A DNA stretch of 64,000 nt from Amarobacter sp035326025 (GTDB lineage Bacteria; Chloroflexota; Dehalococcoidia; Tepidiformales; Tepidiformaceae). The stretch is taken from NCBI GenBank assembly GCA_035326025.1, contig DAOKYT010000002.1, positions 37,610 to 101,609 on the forward strand, in the 5' to 3' direction. Shown here piece by piece: positions 41,746-50,782 of the stretch. Each line of letters begins with the position of its first letter. Position 1 is the first letter of the stretch. The notes under the pieces are model-generated. The model saw only the letters and a program-made list of their open reading frames with translations, ran no database searches and had not been told where the DNA came from. Both the position numbers and the translations under genes were made by a program.

Positions 41746-43429
41746 ACGCCGCCAGGCGCGTACCCTCGTGGAGGCTCCCCACCGGGATTTGCCCCTCGAC
41801 AATCTCACCCCGCGCCAGCAGCTCGGCCCGCATCGTGCCGGCCAGGAGCCCATCGGCAACCGGCGGCGTGACCCAGCGCCCGGCGGCGTAGACGGCGATG
41901 TTCGCGAGGCAGGTCTCGGTCACGTACCCGGCCCGGTTCCAAAGGATGACCTCTTCGCAGTCCGGGCGCGATGCCGCCGCGTCTTCATACACCGCGCGCC
42001 GCGTGGTCTTGTGAAAGAGAAACGGGCTCGCCGCATCGACCGGGGCAAGGGCGAGGCCCGCGGTCACTCGCGCCGGAGAACCTGCCGCAAGCGCTGACGT
42101 CTCCACCCGGAGCGCGCCCCACTCATCGAGCAGCAGCCGCACCCGCAGCGGATCGCACCCGCCAACGGCCTGGCCGAGCGCGCGGCGGACCTTCCGCCGG
42201 TCGAACGGGAACCCGAAGTAGCGCGCCGACGCGCGAAGCCGGTCCAGGTGGCGCTTCAGGAGCACGAAGCCCTCTCCTGGCGTCCACCGGAGTGTCTCGA
42301 TGAGCGCGAACGGCGTGACGTCCCGCTCCAGTACGCGTGCCTTGGCGAGGCACTCCGCGTATTCGCGCCCGGGACGTGAATCCCAGACGATGCCGCTGCC
42401 CACGTGGTAGGTTGCGGTTCCAGCCGCCCGGTCGACTGTTGCCGTGCGGATGGCCACGTTGAAGCGGGCTCGTCCGCCGGGCCCAACATAGCCAACCGCC
42501 CCCGTATACACCCCCCGCGGGCGCCCTTCGAGTTCCTTGATGATGGACGCCGTCCGCACCTTCGGCGCGCCCGTGACCGACGCGCAGGGAAACGTGGCCG
42601 CGAACAGCTCCCCCAGCGGGACGTCCGTTTCGGCCGTGACGTCCGAGGTCATTTGCAGCACCGTCGGGAATCGTTCGACGCGGAACAACGCGGGCACATC
42701 GACGCTGCCAATCCTGGCCACACGCCCCAGGTCGTTGCGGACCATATCCACGATCATGAGGTTCTCGGCGCGTTCCTTGGGCGAAGCGCGAAGCGCCACC
42801 GCCTTCCGCCGGTCCTCCGCATTCGTCCGGCCCCGGTTGGCCGTGCCTTTCATTGGGCGCATCAACACCCGATTGCGATCGCGCGCAAGGAAGAGTTCTG
42901 GCGACGCCGAGCACACGGCGAATCGTCCCAGGTCCAGGTATGCGGCTCCGTCGGCGCGCTGGGCGCGGGCGAGCCTGGCGAACAGCGCAAACGGGTCTCC
43001 GGTGAACGCAGCCTCCAGCGGGAAGGTGAGATTCACCTGGTAGCTCTCGCCGGCGGCGAGGTACTCGCGGACCCGCCGCACCGCCCCCGCGTAGGCACCC
43101 TCGTCGATCCCTGGCCGCCACGCGATGGCAGGCACCCGGGCCGCCGCCTCCACCAGCCGGGACGGGTCGAACGGCTCGAGCCGCTCGCCCACGACGAACG
43201 CGGCGAGCGGCAGGCCGGGCACCGGCGCATGAGCATCGAGACCGTAAGCCGCGGCCGCCTCGTATGCCACGAACCCGGCGGCGTGCGCTCCCCCGTTCGC
43301 CAGCCGTTCCACCCTCGCCAACAGCGGCGCGACCTCCAGGCGCGAATGCGCCACGAGCGGCTCCGTCGCGCCGGTGAGCTGGAACCACGCGCCATCGAGC
43401 TGCAGGACAGCGAAGCACCCGGATGTCAT
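41657..43429 (-). CDS. pabBC: Bifunctional aminodeoxychorismate synthase component I / aminodeoxychorismate lyase (PabB-PabC fusion)
   Basis: A 590-residue folate-pathway enzyme. Residues about 1-375 are the chorismate-binding PabB part, with YQVNLTFPLEA, FLARDRNRVLMRPMKGTA, ERAENLMIVDMVRNDLGRV, FPCASVTGAPK and SGIVWDSRPGREYAE. The remainder is a class IV aminotransferase-fold PabC with KRHLDRLRASARYFGF, the PLP Lys candidate in FLFHKTTRR, GYVTETCLANIAVY and DGLLAGTMR. Together they convert chorismate plus glutamine-derived ammonia to 4-aminobenzoate; the glutaminase PabA is not in the window. GGGAGAGCG precedes the ATG. Confidence 0.95.
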   Translation of the reverse strand: MTSGCFAVLQLDGAWFQLTGATEPLVAHSRLEVAPLLARVERLANGGAHAAGFVAYEAAAAYGLDAHAPVPGLPLAAFVVGERLEPFDPSRLVEAAARVPAIAWRPGIDEGAYAGAVRRVREYLAAGESYQVNLTFPLEAAFTGDPFALFARLARAQRADGAAYLDLGRFAVCSASPELFLARDRNRVLMRPMKGTANRGRTNAEDRRKAVALRASPKERAENLMIVDMVRNDLGRVARIGSVDVPALFRVERFPTVLQMTSDVTAETDVPLGELFAATFPCASVTGAPKVRTASIIKELEGRPRGVYTGAVGYVGPGGRARFNVAIRTATVDRAAGTATYHVGSGIVWDSRPGREYAECLAKARVLERDVTPFALIETLRWTPGEGFVLLKRHLDRLRASARYFGFPFDRRKVRRALGQAVGGCDPLRVRLLLDEWGALRVETSALAAGSPARVTAGLALAPVDAASPFLFHKTTRRAVYEDAAASRPDCEEVILWNRAGYVTETCLANIAVYAAGRWVTPPVADGLLAGTMRAELLARGEIVEGQIPVGSLHEGTRLAAFNSVRGWRELRFVPAPGKGRSSRFLRPHG

Positions 43430-43466
43430 CTCGCTCTCCCGCCGCGGGGCCGCGAATCAGCGGACG

Positions 43467-43619
43467 TCAGGCGGCCCTGGCGCCGCCGAACGGCCAGTAC
43501 CAGCGCTTGCCCGCGGATGGCTTCGGCTTGATATCGGCCTCGGTAAAGCCGCGGCCACAGCCCTGGCAATAGGCGTACACATTCAGGTTCTGGCGGCCAC
43601 ACCACGGACACTCGCGCAT
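43467..43619 (-). CDS. Small zinc-ribbon protein
   Basis: A 50-residue protein: MRECPWCGRQNLNVYAYCQG with CPWC and CQGC knuckles (4 Cys), then a basic stretch and a tryptophan-rich tail (KRWYWPFGG). The ATG 43619 has AGAGGT upstream, and TACAAT at 43667-43662 gives a likely promoter. Small double-knuckle ribbons of this kind are common and mostly uncharacterised; nucleic-acid or protein binding is the usual guess. The tail may contact the membrane. Confidence 0.7.
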   Translation of the reverse strand: MRECPWCGRQNLNVYAYCQGCGRGFTEADIKPKPSAGKRWYWPFGGARAA

Positions 43620-43680
43620 GCGATACCTCTCACTCTCTCGTTGTCTCTTCTGCCTGCCCTCATTGTAGAAGACCCGCTCC

Positions 43681-43965
43681 TTACCTGGACCTGAGCCCCG
43701 CAAGGATCGGCCAGGTGTCGATCCCCGCGTGCCCGCGGCGCACGGCGCACGGCGCCGACATCGTGGAGGTTCGTCTGGTGGCGCCGAGGCTCGGGACAAT
43801 CTCGATTCGGTCTCCCGTTTTGATGCCCGCCCCGCCCGCGAGCGTGAGCGTCACGTGTTCCTCCCCGGGCCGCGCCTCCTCGATGCGGCCTTCGCGAGGT
43901 GTGGCATTCCGCGGCCTGAAGTGGGGCTGGAGCTCCACTTCCGCGCCCGCAATCATGCCGCTCAT
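43681..43965 (-). CDS. Possible small protein, unrecognised
   Basis: A frame of 94 residues. The part AEVELQPHFRPRNATPREG with the following HVTLTLAGGAGIKTGDRIEIVP has GC-rich third positions and an alternating beta pattern like a small SH3/OB-type barrel, whereas the last 30 residues look non-coding. The frame is open further upstream, so the start is uncertain (ATG 43965 or 43956, or GTG 43986). It may be a decayed gene. It is divergent from the MFS gene. Confidence 0.3.
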   Translation of the reverse strand: MSGMIAGAEVELQPHFRPRNATPREGRIEEARPGEEHVTLTLAGGAGIKTGDRIEIVPSLGATRRTSTMSAPCAVRRGHAGIDTWPILAGLRSR

Positions 43966-44125
43966 GGTCGCGATGTTCGCCTGCACCTTGTCCGGGCCGC
44001 CGCGATGCACACAGGGCAGGCGCCCGGCGCCCCCGCGTACGGCATATGTGCCTGTGATGAAACGCGTGTCGGACCGTTTAGGGCGATAGTTCTGGCACAA
44101 TGTCCTCCAGGGCGAGGAGGCTCGG

Positions 44126-45382
44126 TTGGAACCCAGGAAACACCCTTTCGTCGTCCTTCGCCATACGCAGTACCGGCTCCTGTTTGCGGGCACCACGCTC
44201 GCGATGCTCGCCTTCGGCATGATGCAGGTGGCGCAGGGTGTCGTTGCCTTCGAACTGACCGGGAAGAACAGTGCGGTCGGCTTCGTCTTCCTGGGCCAGG
44301 GCATCTCCATGCTCCTGCTGAGCCCGGTGGGCGGCACACTCTCCGACCGGATCTCCAAGAAGAAGCTGCTCACCTCGGCCCAGTTCGTCATTGGGGCGAT
44401 GTTCGCGCTCATCGCAATCCTCATCGCGACCGGCCTCATCACCATTCTCATCCTGGCCGGCGCAAGCCTCATCCTGGGCTGCATGTACTCAATCATGGGG
44501 CCGACCAGGCAGGCCTGGGTGGGCGACCTTCTCCACGGCGAGGACCTTGCCCGTGGCGTCGCCCTTCAGCAACTAATGATGAATTCGACCCGGATTGTCG
44601 GGCCCCTGCTCGCCGGGCTCCTTGTCGCCATCGACGGCATTGGCACCGCGGGCACCTACTTCGCCATGGCGGCCCTGTTCGCCGGCGTGGTGATGGTGCT
44701 GATGCGGATGGCCCCCGCGCCGCCCCGCTTGCGTGAGACGCCCTCCTCGGTCACCGCCGACCTGAGCGATGGCTTTCGCTACATCTGGGCCGAGCGCGAA
44801 GTCCGGATGCTGGCGCTGGTGTTCGTCGGCATCGTGCTGAGCGGGTTCTCCTACCAGGCAATCATGCCCGGGTACCTCGAAAACGCGCTCGACCACCCGG
44901 CGAGTCACCTGGGCATCCTCTACGGGGCCATCGCCGCCGGGGGAATCGTGGTCACGCTGGTCCTTGCGGCGAGGCCACCATCCCGCCCAAGCGCCGCGAT
45001 GCTCCTGTTCGGCGCGGCCCTCGCGGTCTGCATCGGCGGGTTGGCGATTGCGCCGGGGTTCGCCGCAGCGCTCGGGGCCGGGGCGGCCGTCGGCGCGGCA
45101 TCGAGCGGCTTTCAAATGCTGAACAACGTAAGCCTCATGCAGCGCTCGGACCCGAAGTACTTCGGGCGCGTGATGGCCGTGACGATGATGGCGTTCGGCG
45201 TGAACTCCATCGTCTCCTACCCGGTTGGTCTCCTTGCCGACGCCGCGGGCGAGCGCGCCGCGCTCGGTGGCCTGGCCGTGGCCTGTGCTTCGGTCGTGCT
45301 GCTGGGCGCGCTCGCCGCCCTGCGGTCGCGGGGCCGGGCGCCCGCCCGTGCCGTCTCCGGGCTCTCCACGCCCCCCGCCTGA
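44126..45382 (+). CDS. MFS transporter (enterobactin-exporter-like group)
   Basis: A 418-residue protein with about 12 transmembrane helices. The N-terminal half has RLLFAGTTLAMLAFGM and the loop 2-3 motif GGTLSDRISKKKLL (MFS motif A). The second half repeats the pattern, and a Gly/Ala-rich helix near residue 300 precedes SLMQRSDPKYFGRVMA. The start is TTG 44126 with GAGGAGG at 44114-44120; no ATG fits. An efflux role is likely, but the substrate is not inferable. It is convergent with typA. Confidence 0.9.
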   Translation: MEPRKHPFVVLRHTQYRLLFAGTTLAMLAFGMMQVAQGVVAFELTGKNSAVGFVFLGQGISMLLLSPVGGTLSDRISKKKLLTSAQFVIGAMFALIAILIATGLITILILAGASLILGCMYSIMGPTRQAWVGDLLHGEDLARGVALQQLMMNSTRIVGPLLAGLLVAIDGIGTAGTYFAMAALFAGVVMVLMRMAPAPPRLRETPSSVTADLSDGFRYIWAEREVRMLALVFVGIVLSGFSYQAIMPGYLENALDHPASHLGILYGAIAAGGIVVTLVLAARPPSRPSAAMLLFGAALAVCIGGLAIAPGFAAALGAGAAVGAASSGFQMLNNVSLMQRSDPKYFGRVMAVTMMAFGVNSIVSYPVGLLADAAGERAALGGLAVACASVVLLGALAALRSRGRAPARAVSGLSTPPA

Positions 45383-45402
45383 CGGCGATGCCTCGCGGCG
45401 GC

Positions 45403-47253
45403 TCAGGCGTTGGCAGCCTCCATCGCGGCATACTTGGCGCGCTTGGTCTCTCGCGCCCGGAGCGTGGCATTCAGCTCCGTCTTGCGAATCCTGATCGACT
45501 TCGGCGTTACCTCCACCATCTCATCATTGCCGATGAGCGAGAGGCTTCGCTCGAGACTCGGCGGCGACGGCGGAGTCAGCTTCACCGCGATATCCGAGGT
45601 GGAGCTGCGAATGTTGGTCAGCTGCTTCGCCTTGCACACGTTCACGTCGAGGTCGGTGTCCTTCGCGTGAAGGCCGACTACCATGCCCGCATAGACCTCG
45701 TCGCCCGGTGAGATAAAGAGCATCCCCCGCTCCTGGGCATTCGCGATCCCAAAGCTCAGGGCCGTGCCCGTCTCGGATGCCACGAGCGCCCCGTTGCGGT
45801 GGCGGCTAATCTCGCCGGCCCATGGGCGGTAGCCGAGGTACTCCGTGTTCATGATGCCCTCGCCGCCGGTGCCGCTGATGAATGTATCGCGGAATCCGAT
45901 CAGCCCCCGGGTCGGGATCTCGAAGTCGAGGCGCACGTTCCCGTTGTGGTCCGAGTGCATGCCCACCATCTGCGCCTTCCGCCCCGAGAGCGTCTCGATC
46001 AGGAACCCGGTCGCCGACTCTGGCGCCTCGACATACAACCGCTCGAACGGCTCCTCCCGCCCCGCGGGGCCCTGGTGGACGATGACCTCCGGGCGGGTGA
46101 CGGCGAACTCGTAGCCCTCGCGCCGCATGGTCTCCACAAGGATGGCGAGGTGCAGCTCGCCACGGCCGCTGACGATGAACTGGTCCGCCGTTTCGCCATC
46201 TTCAACACGCAGGGCAACGTTCGTCTCGACTTCGCGGAACAGGCGCTCACGCAACTGCCGGCTCGTGACGAATTGCCCTTCGCGCCCGGCAAACGGCGAG
46301 TCGTTGACGCGGAATGTCATCTTCATCGCCGGCTCTTCGATGGTGATGACGGGCAGCGGCTCGGTAGCGTCCGGGTGGGCGATGGTCTCGCCGATGAGAA
46401 TATCGCTGACGCCCGTGATGGCGACGATGTCCCCCGCGCGCGCCTCCTGGAGTTCCACGCGGCCGAGCCCCTCGAAACCGAAGATCTGGGCCGCGCGGTG
46501 CTGGCTGACCGCGCCGTCGTGGCCGAACCGGATGATAGGCTGACCGGCACGCACCACCCCATCCGTGATCCGGCCGACAGCGATTCGGCCGCGGTAGCTG
46601 TCGTACATCAACGTGGTCACGAGCATCCGGAACGGCGCATCCTCGTCGCACTCTGGCCCGGGGATATGCTCCAGGATGGCATCCAGGATCGGTTGCATGG
46701 TCCCCGAGGTAATGTCCGGGGCCAGCCCCGCGTACCCGTCGCGGGCATTCGCAAAGAGCGTCGGGAACTCGAGCTGGTGGTCCTGCGTGGCCAGGTCCAG
46801 GAAAAGGTCGCTGGTCTCGTGGATGACCTCGGCGATCCGCGCGTTGGGCCGGTCGATCTTGTTGACCACGACGATCGGGTGCAGGCCAATCTCGAGCGCC
46901 TTGCGCAGCACGAACTTCGTCTGCGGCATCGGGCCTTCGACGGAGTCGACCAGCAAGAGGCAGCCATCGGCCATGTTCAACACGCGCTCGACTTCGCCGC
47001 CGAAGTCGGCGTGGCCTGGCGTGTCGATGATGTTGATGCGGACGCCGCCATAGTCGATGGCGGCATTCTTCGCCATGATCGTGATGCCCTTTTCGCGTTC
47101 GAGCGGGTTCGAATCGAGGATCAGCGTCCCCACGGCCTCGTTCTCGCGAAAGACGTGCGATTGCTTCAGCAGGGCATCGACCAGGGTGGTCTTCCCGTGG
47201 TCGACATGGGCGATGATGGCGATGTTGCGCACGTCGGCGCGGCGTTGGGGCAT
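45403..47253 (-). CDS. typA: Ribosome-associated GTPase TypA/BipA
   Basis: A 616-residue translational GTPase that binds the ribosome and supports 50S assembly and stress or low-temperature growth. G1 AHVDHGKTTLVDALL, the switch I region ILDSNPLEREKGITI, G3 DTPGHADFGGEVERV and G4 NKIDRP are all present. They are followed by the beta-barrel domain, the EF-G III/V-like domains (GRGELHLAILVETMRREGYEF) and the BipA C-terminal domain (ERGMLFISPGDEVYAGMVVG). Length is standard. Confidence 0.97.
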   Translation of the reverse strand: MPQRRADVRNIAIIAHVDHGKTTLVDALLKQSHVFRENEAVGTLILDSNPLEREKGITIMAKNAAIDYGGVRINIIDTPGHADFGGEVERVLNMADGCLLLVDSVEGPMPQTKFVLRKALEIGLHPIVVVNKIDRPNARIAEVIHETSDLFLDLATQDHQLEFPTLFANARDGYAGLAPDITSGTMQPILDAILEHIPGPECDEDAPFRMLVTTLMYDSYRGRIAVGRITDGVVRAGQPIIRFGHDGAVSQHRAAQIFGFEGLGRVELQEARAGDIVAITGVSDILIGETIAHPDATEPLPVITIEEPAMKMTFRVNDSPFAGREGQFVTSRQLRERLFREVETNVALRVEDGETADQFIVSGRGELHLAILVETMRREGYEFAVTRPEVIVHQGPAGREEPFERLYVEAPESATGFLIETLSGRKAQMVGMHSDHNGNVRLDFEIPTRGLIGFRDTFISGTGGEGIMNTEYLGYRPWAGEISRHRNGALVASETGTALSFGIANAQERGMLFISPGDEVYAGMVVGLHAKDTDLDVNVCKAKQLTNIRSSTSDIAVKLTPPSPPSLERSLSLIGNDEMVEVTPKSIRIRKTELNATLRARETKRAKYAAMEAANA

Positions 47254-47377
47254 ACACCCAGTGTGCTGGACAGCCGGTTAACCGCATAGAACGCGTGCCA
47301 GGGAGCCAGCGCCTTTGCGTAATCGGGCGCGAACGCCGCACACTGGAACCACACCCTCGCGGGTTTGGAGGCATCGC

Positions 47378-48073
47378 ATGAGCAGCAGCTACGACCTGGT
47401 CCAGGAACTCATCGCCGGCAAGCGGCCCGATGCCGACCTCGTCCGGCCCTCGGATGTGATGCCGTTCGTCATCGAGAGCGACGGCCGGCGCGAACGGGCT
47501 TACGACATCTACTCGCTGCTCCTGAAGGAGCGGATCGTCTTCCTCGGCACGCCCATCGATGCCATGATCGCGAACGTCATCATCGCCCAGCTCCTCTACC
47601 TCGCCCGCGAGGACGACGAGAAGGACATCATGATGTACATCAACTGTCCGGGCGGCAGCGTGACGGCAGGGCTGGCCATCTTCGACACGATGAACCTCAT
47701 CCGCCCGGCCGTCTCGACCCTGTGCATGGGCCTGGCGGCCAGCATGGGCACGGTCATCCTCACCTCCGGCGCGAAGGGCAAGCGCTACGCGCTCCCCCAC
47801 AGCACCATTCACCTGCACCAGGTGCTCGGTGGTGCCCAGGGACAGGCACGCGACATCGAAATCCAGGCGCGCGAAACGCTCCGCCTCCAAAAGGTCCTCC
47901 GGACGATCATCCAGGAGACCACCGGCCAGCCGATGGAGAAGATCGAGCACGACACCGACCGCGACTTCTGGCTCGACCCGCCCGCCGCGAAGGAGTACGG
48001 CCTGATCGACGAAATCCTGGACCGGCCCAACCAGGTCGCGGCGGCCAGCCCCAACGGCAAGGCTTCGGCCTAG
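47378..48073 (+). CDS. clpP: ATP-dependent Clp protease proteolytic subunit
   Basis: A 231-residue serine protease subunit forming the ClpP tetradecamer with ClpX/ClpA/ClpC. The catalytic Ser122 lies in MGLAASMGTVIL, the His147 in IHLHQVLGGAQGQ and the Asp in EHDTDRDFW. YINCPGGSVTAGLAIFDTM is the oxyanion-strand signature. The N-terminal 30 residues are longer than in E. coli and may be a propeptide. GGAG precedes ATG 47378. No clpX is adjacent. Confidence 0.96.
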   Translation: MSSSYDLVQELIAGKRPDADLVRPSDVMPFVIESDGRRERAYDIYSLLLKERIVFLGTPIDAMIANVIIAQLLYLAREDDEKDIMMYINCPGGSVTAGLAIFDTMNLIRPAVSTLCMGLAASMGTVILTSGAKGKRYALPHSTIHLHQVLGGAQGQARDIEIQARETLRLQKVLRTIIQETTGQPMEKIEHDTDRDFWLDPPAAKEYGLIDEILDRPNQVAAASPNGKASA

Positions 48074-48145
48074 CGGTAGTTCCCACCACTGTTGTTTACA
48101 GGCGGCAGGCCGGCGGTTGGTTGCCGCTCGCCAGGCCCCCGGCCG

Positions 48146-48823
48146 CTACGAGAGGAATGCCGCCACCACGCCGCTCAGGAACACGCCATCAAATACGCCG
48201 GCCCCGCCGATCGACATGATCCCCGGGCCCATCTCGCCGGTCCGCCCCAGGTTCAAGAGGTCCGCGCCGATCAGCGTCCCCACGGACCCGGCCGCATACG
48301 CGATCGCCGTGGCCTGCCCGCCGGGCCCACCCCAAGCCAGGACCAGCGCGCTCAGCGCCGCCACCGCCGGCGCAAGGAGCGCCGGCACGAGGATCCCCCT
48401 CCCCGGCACCACCCGCGCCGCCCGGTGGATCGAGAACGCGACAATAACCACCGCAACCGCCGTCTGCCACCAGGCGCCCTGCTCCACCAGCAGCCACGCC
48501 GAAACCCCAACCGGTATTAACGCGCCCCCGGCATTGACCGCGATCACCTGCCGCTCGTACTCGGGTGGCCGGTAGAACACCAGTTGCCCAATTCGCAGCC
48601 GTTGCGCTGGCCGCGTCTCGAGGTCGCGCACCCGCAACGGGATGTTCACCAGCGACCCCGCAAGGCTCGCGACGACCACCAGCCCCGCCGCCGCCCGCGG
48701 GACACCAGCACGTTCGAACCCGGTCGTGATGAGATTGAAGGTCAGCACCGCCAGGAACATCCCCAGCGGGAGCGTCAGCAGCGGATTGGCAACCGGCGCT
48801 CGCACCGGACCCGGGGCATTCAT
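48146..48823 (-). CDS. DUF1614 family membrane protein
   Basis: About 225 residues with roughly seven hydrophobic helices. The pattern ASLAGSLVNIPLR, AVNAGGALIPVGVSAWLL, GSVGTLIGADLLNL and SIGGAGVFDGVFLSGVVAAF is typical of DUF1614, known from archaea, Chloroflexota and others with no assigned function. The conserved polar residues within the helices (GADLLNL, GGAGVFDG) hint at transport or intramembrane catalysis, but this is speculation. ATG 48823 is chosen over 48832 because TAGGAT overlaps the latter. Confidence 0.85.
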   Translation of the reverse strand: MNAPGPVRAPVANPLLTLPLGMFLAVLTFNLITTGFERAGVPRAAAGLVVVASLAGSLVNIPLRVRDLETRPAQRLRIGQLVFYRPPEYERQVIAVNAGGALIPVGVSAWLLVEQGAWWQTAVAVVIVAFSIHRAARVVPGRGILVPALLAPAVAALSALVLAWGGPGGQATAIAYAAGSVGTLIGADLLNLGRTGEMGPGIMSIGGAGVFDGVFLSGVVAAFLS

Positions 48824-48830
48824 CGAAGCC

Positions 48831-48836
48831 ATCCTA
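48831..48836 (-). promoter_or_regulatory. -10 box of the DUF1614 gene, leaderless configuration
   Basis: On the minus strand TAGGAT is followed by 7 nt and ATG at 48823. Confidence 0.5.
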
Positions 48837-48917
48837 CGGCGCGCGGCACTTGCTCGCCGCCACCTAACGCTGCCCCTGCTACGATCAGGGCCTCACCAAT
48901 CACCATCGAGGTAGTGC

Positions 48918-49391
48918 ATGTCCCAAACCGCAACGTTGAAGGTCGGCGACGAAGCTCCCGACTTCGAACTCCCCGCCAGCCCCACCGGCGACAAGTTTAA
49001 GCTCAGCGACCACCGCGGCAAGAACGCCGTCATCATCAATTTCGTCCCCGCCGCCTTCTCGCCCCCGTGCACCAACCAGATGCCGCTCATCCAGGCCAAA
49101 CAGGCGGAATTCGCCAGCCAGGGCGCCATCCCGGTCGTCATCTCCAGCGACGGCCCCTGGGCCCTGGCCGCCTGGAAGAAGGAACTCGGCGTCGATTTCC
49201 CCATGCTCAGCGACTTCCACCCGCTCGGCGAGACCGCAAGGAAGTACGGCGTCGCCATCGAACCCCGCATGATCGCCAACCGCGTCGTCATCGTCGTCGA
49301 TAAACACGGCCAGATCGCCTGGATCCAGCCGACCGAGAAGCTCACCGACATGCCCGACTACGACCCGGTCCTCTCCTGCCCGAAGGACTGA
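48918..49391 (+). CDS. Peroxiredoxin (AhpE/BCP-like)
   Basis: A 157-residue thiol peroxidase. The thioredoxin-fold opening GDEAPDFELPASPTGD and KFKLSDHRGKNAVIINFVPA lead to the peroxidatic Cys51 in SPPCTNQ, with Thr-Cys reversed relative to the usual TxxC/E context. A second Cys near the extreme C-terminus (LSCPKD) could act in resolution. Reduction of hydroperoxides using thioredoxin-type donors is expected. A strong palindromic terminator follows about 20 bp after the stop. Confidence 0.88.
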   Translation: MSQTATLKVGDEAPDFELPASPTGDKFKLSDHRGKNAVIINFVPAAFSPPCTNQMPLIQAKQAEFASQGAIPVVISSDGPWALAAWKKELGVDFPMLSDFHPLGETARKYGVAIEPRMIANRVVIVVDKHGQIAWIQPTEKLTDMPDYDPVLSCPKD

Positions 49392-49413
49392 CCGCGTCCC
49401 GTGGCGCATCCCC

Positions 49414-49439
49414 GGAGGGCGCCCCGCGGGGCGCCCTCC
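49414..49439 (+). terminator. Terminator after the peroxiredoxin gene
   Basis: The arms GGAGGGCGCCCC (49414-49425) and GGGGCGCCCTCC (49428-49439) are perfectly complementary and are followed by TTCGT. This is the strongest hairpin in the window. Confidence 0.75.
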
Positions 49440-49500
49440 TTCGTGCCCGGGCTACTTGCAAACACACGGTCCGGGCGTACTCCGCTCCGCGAAGACCTGC

Positions 49501-50577
49501 CTAGAAGACGATGACGCTCCGGTTCACTTCGCCAGCCTTCAGCGCATCGTACGCCTCGTTGATCTGGTCGAGCTTGTAGGTGCGCGTAATCAGTTCGTCG
49601 ATCTTCAGGCGCTTCTGGCGGTACAGCTCCATCAGCCACGGCATGTCGTACGTCTGCCGCGTCGAGCCGTAGTAGCTGCCCACGATGCCCTTTTCGCCCA
49701 GGAACGACAGGCCTGCCTGCGGGATCGTCAGGTCCTCGGCGAGCGGCAGCATGCCCACGATGACCGCCTGGCCCCCGCGGCGGGCCATCATGAACGCCTG
49801 CTGGGCCGTCTTCATCAGGCCGATGGCCTCAAACGCGTAGTCCACGCCGCCGCCGGTCAGGCTCATCACCTGCTGTACCGCGTCGCCGCTCGATGCATCG
49901 ACTACATCGGTCGCCCCGAACTCCTTCGCCGCCGCAAGCTTCGATTCGAGCATGTCGACCGCGATGATCCGCGAGGCGCCCGCCAGTTTCGCGCCCTGGA
50001 TGATGTTCAGGCCGACACCGCCGCAGCCGATGACGGCAACGGTCTGCCCGACCTGCAGCTTCACGGTGTTCGTCACCGCGCCGACGCCGGTCATCACACT
50101 GCAGCCAACAAGCGCCGCGGCCTCCATCGGCACCCCATCAGGCACCTTCACGCAGGCCTTCGCGCTCACCAGCTGCTTCTCGGCAAATGCCGACATACCG
50201 GCGAACTGCATCATCGGCTGCCCGTTGAGCTTGATCCGGCCGATGCGGTTGAGCGACTGTGAGTTCGAGCACAGGTTCGGCCGCCCGGTGATGCACCGGT
50301 CGCACTCGCCGCACGATTGCACGAACGCCACCACAACGCGGTCGCCCGCCTTCACGTTGGTCACGCCCGGGCCGACCTTCTCGACGACACCGGCCGATTC
50401 GTGGCCAAGCACCACCGGCATCGGGTGCATCCACTTCCCTTCCATAAAGTGGAGATCCGAGTGGCAGACCCCGGTCGCGCTGGTCTTGATCAGGACCTCA
50501 TTGGCCTGGGGGTCGTCGACCTCAATGTCTTCGATGACGAGCGGCTGATTCGGCGCATAGAGCACTGCTGCTTTCAT
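49501..50577 (-). CDS. Zinc-dependent alcohol dehydrogenase (MDR family)
   Basis: A 358-residue medium-chain dehydrogenase. Catalytic zinc ligands are Cys38, His59 with Glu60 (LGHESAG) and the Cys of LVGCSVMTGVGA. The structural zinc site is Cys89, Cys92, Cys95 and Cys103 (SCGECDRCITGRPNLC). The NAD fold reads AVIGCGGVGLNIIQGAKLAG followed by an acidic Asp (IAVDMLESKL), favouring NAD over NADP. It is of the class III/benzyl-alcohol dehydrogenase type, oxidising primary or aryl alcohols. It appears to be a single-gene unit. Confidence 0.94.
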   Translation of the reverse strand: MKAAVLYAPNQPLVIEDIEVDDPQANEVLIKTSATGVCHSDLHFMEGKWMHPMPVVLGHESAGVVEKVGPGVTNVKAGDRVVVAFVQSCGECDRCITGRPNLCSNSQSLNRIGRIKLNGQPMMQFAGMSAFAEKQLVSAKACVKVPDGVPMEAAALVGCSVMTGVGAVTNTVKLQVGQTVAVIGCGGVGLNIIQGAKLAGASRIIAVDMLESKLAAAKEFGATDVVDASSGDAVQQVMSLTGGGVDYAFEAIGLMKTAQQAFMMARRGGQAVIVGMLPLAEDLTIPQAGLSFLGEKGIVGSYYGSTRQTYDMPWLMELYRQKRLKIDELITRTYKLDQINEAYDALKAGEVNRSVIVF

Positions 50578-50664
50578 TGGTAGGGCTCCTCCTTCTTTGA
50601 AGCACGGCGATTCTTCCGCCCGGTAGGTTAGCTGTCAAACAATCTCCAAAACCCCCTCGCGCAG

Positions 50665-50700
50665 TGGCTGGCGGAGGGAATCGAACCCCTGGCGTCCATC
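50665..50700 (-). other. tmRNA 3'-end-like fragment, possible attachment-site remnant
   Basis: On the minus strand GATGGACGCC is followed by AGGGGTTCGATTCCCTCCGCC and AGCCACT. The order GGACGC, GGGTTCGATTCCC, CCGCC is that of the T arm and 3' acceptor of tmRNA, but no CCA end and no upstream tmRNA body are present. Integrases of genomic islands commonly target this part of ssrA and leave such fragments. The T stem contains a mismatch, so it is not a functional gene. Confidence 0.45.
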
Positions 50701-50718
50701 CGCTTACCAGAACGCAAG

Positions 50719-50747
50719 AGGGAGGGGCCGCAATTGGCTCCCTCCCT
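50719..50747 (-). terminator. Terminator after the secreted hypothetical gene
   Basis: An eleven-pair stem with one bulged base (GGGAGGGAGCC against GGCCCCTCCC) around a 6-nt loop. On the minus strand it is followed by CTTGCGTTCT. It lies 36 bp after the stop of the 50783-51295 gene. Confidence 0.6.
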
Positions 50748-50782
50748 TCCAACGGACCGCCCTCGATGATGGCGTGATCGAG

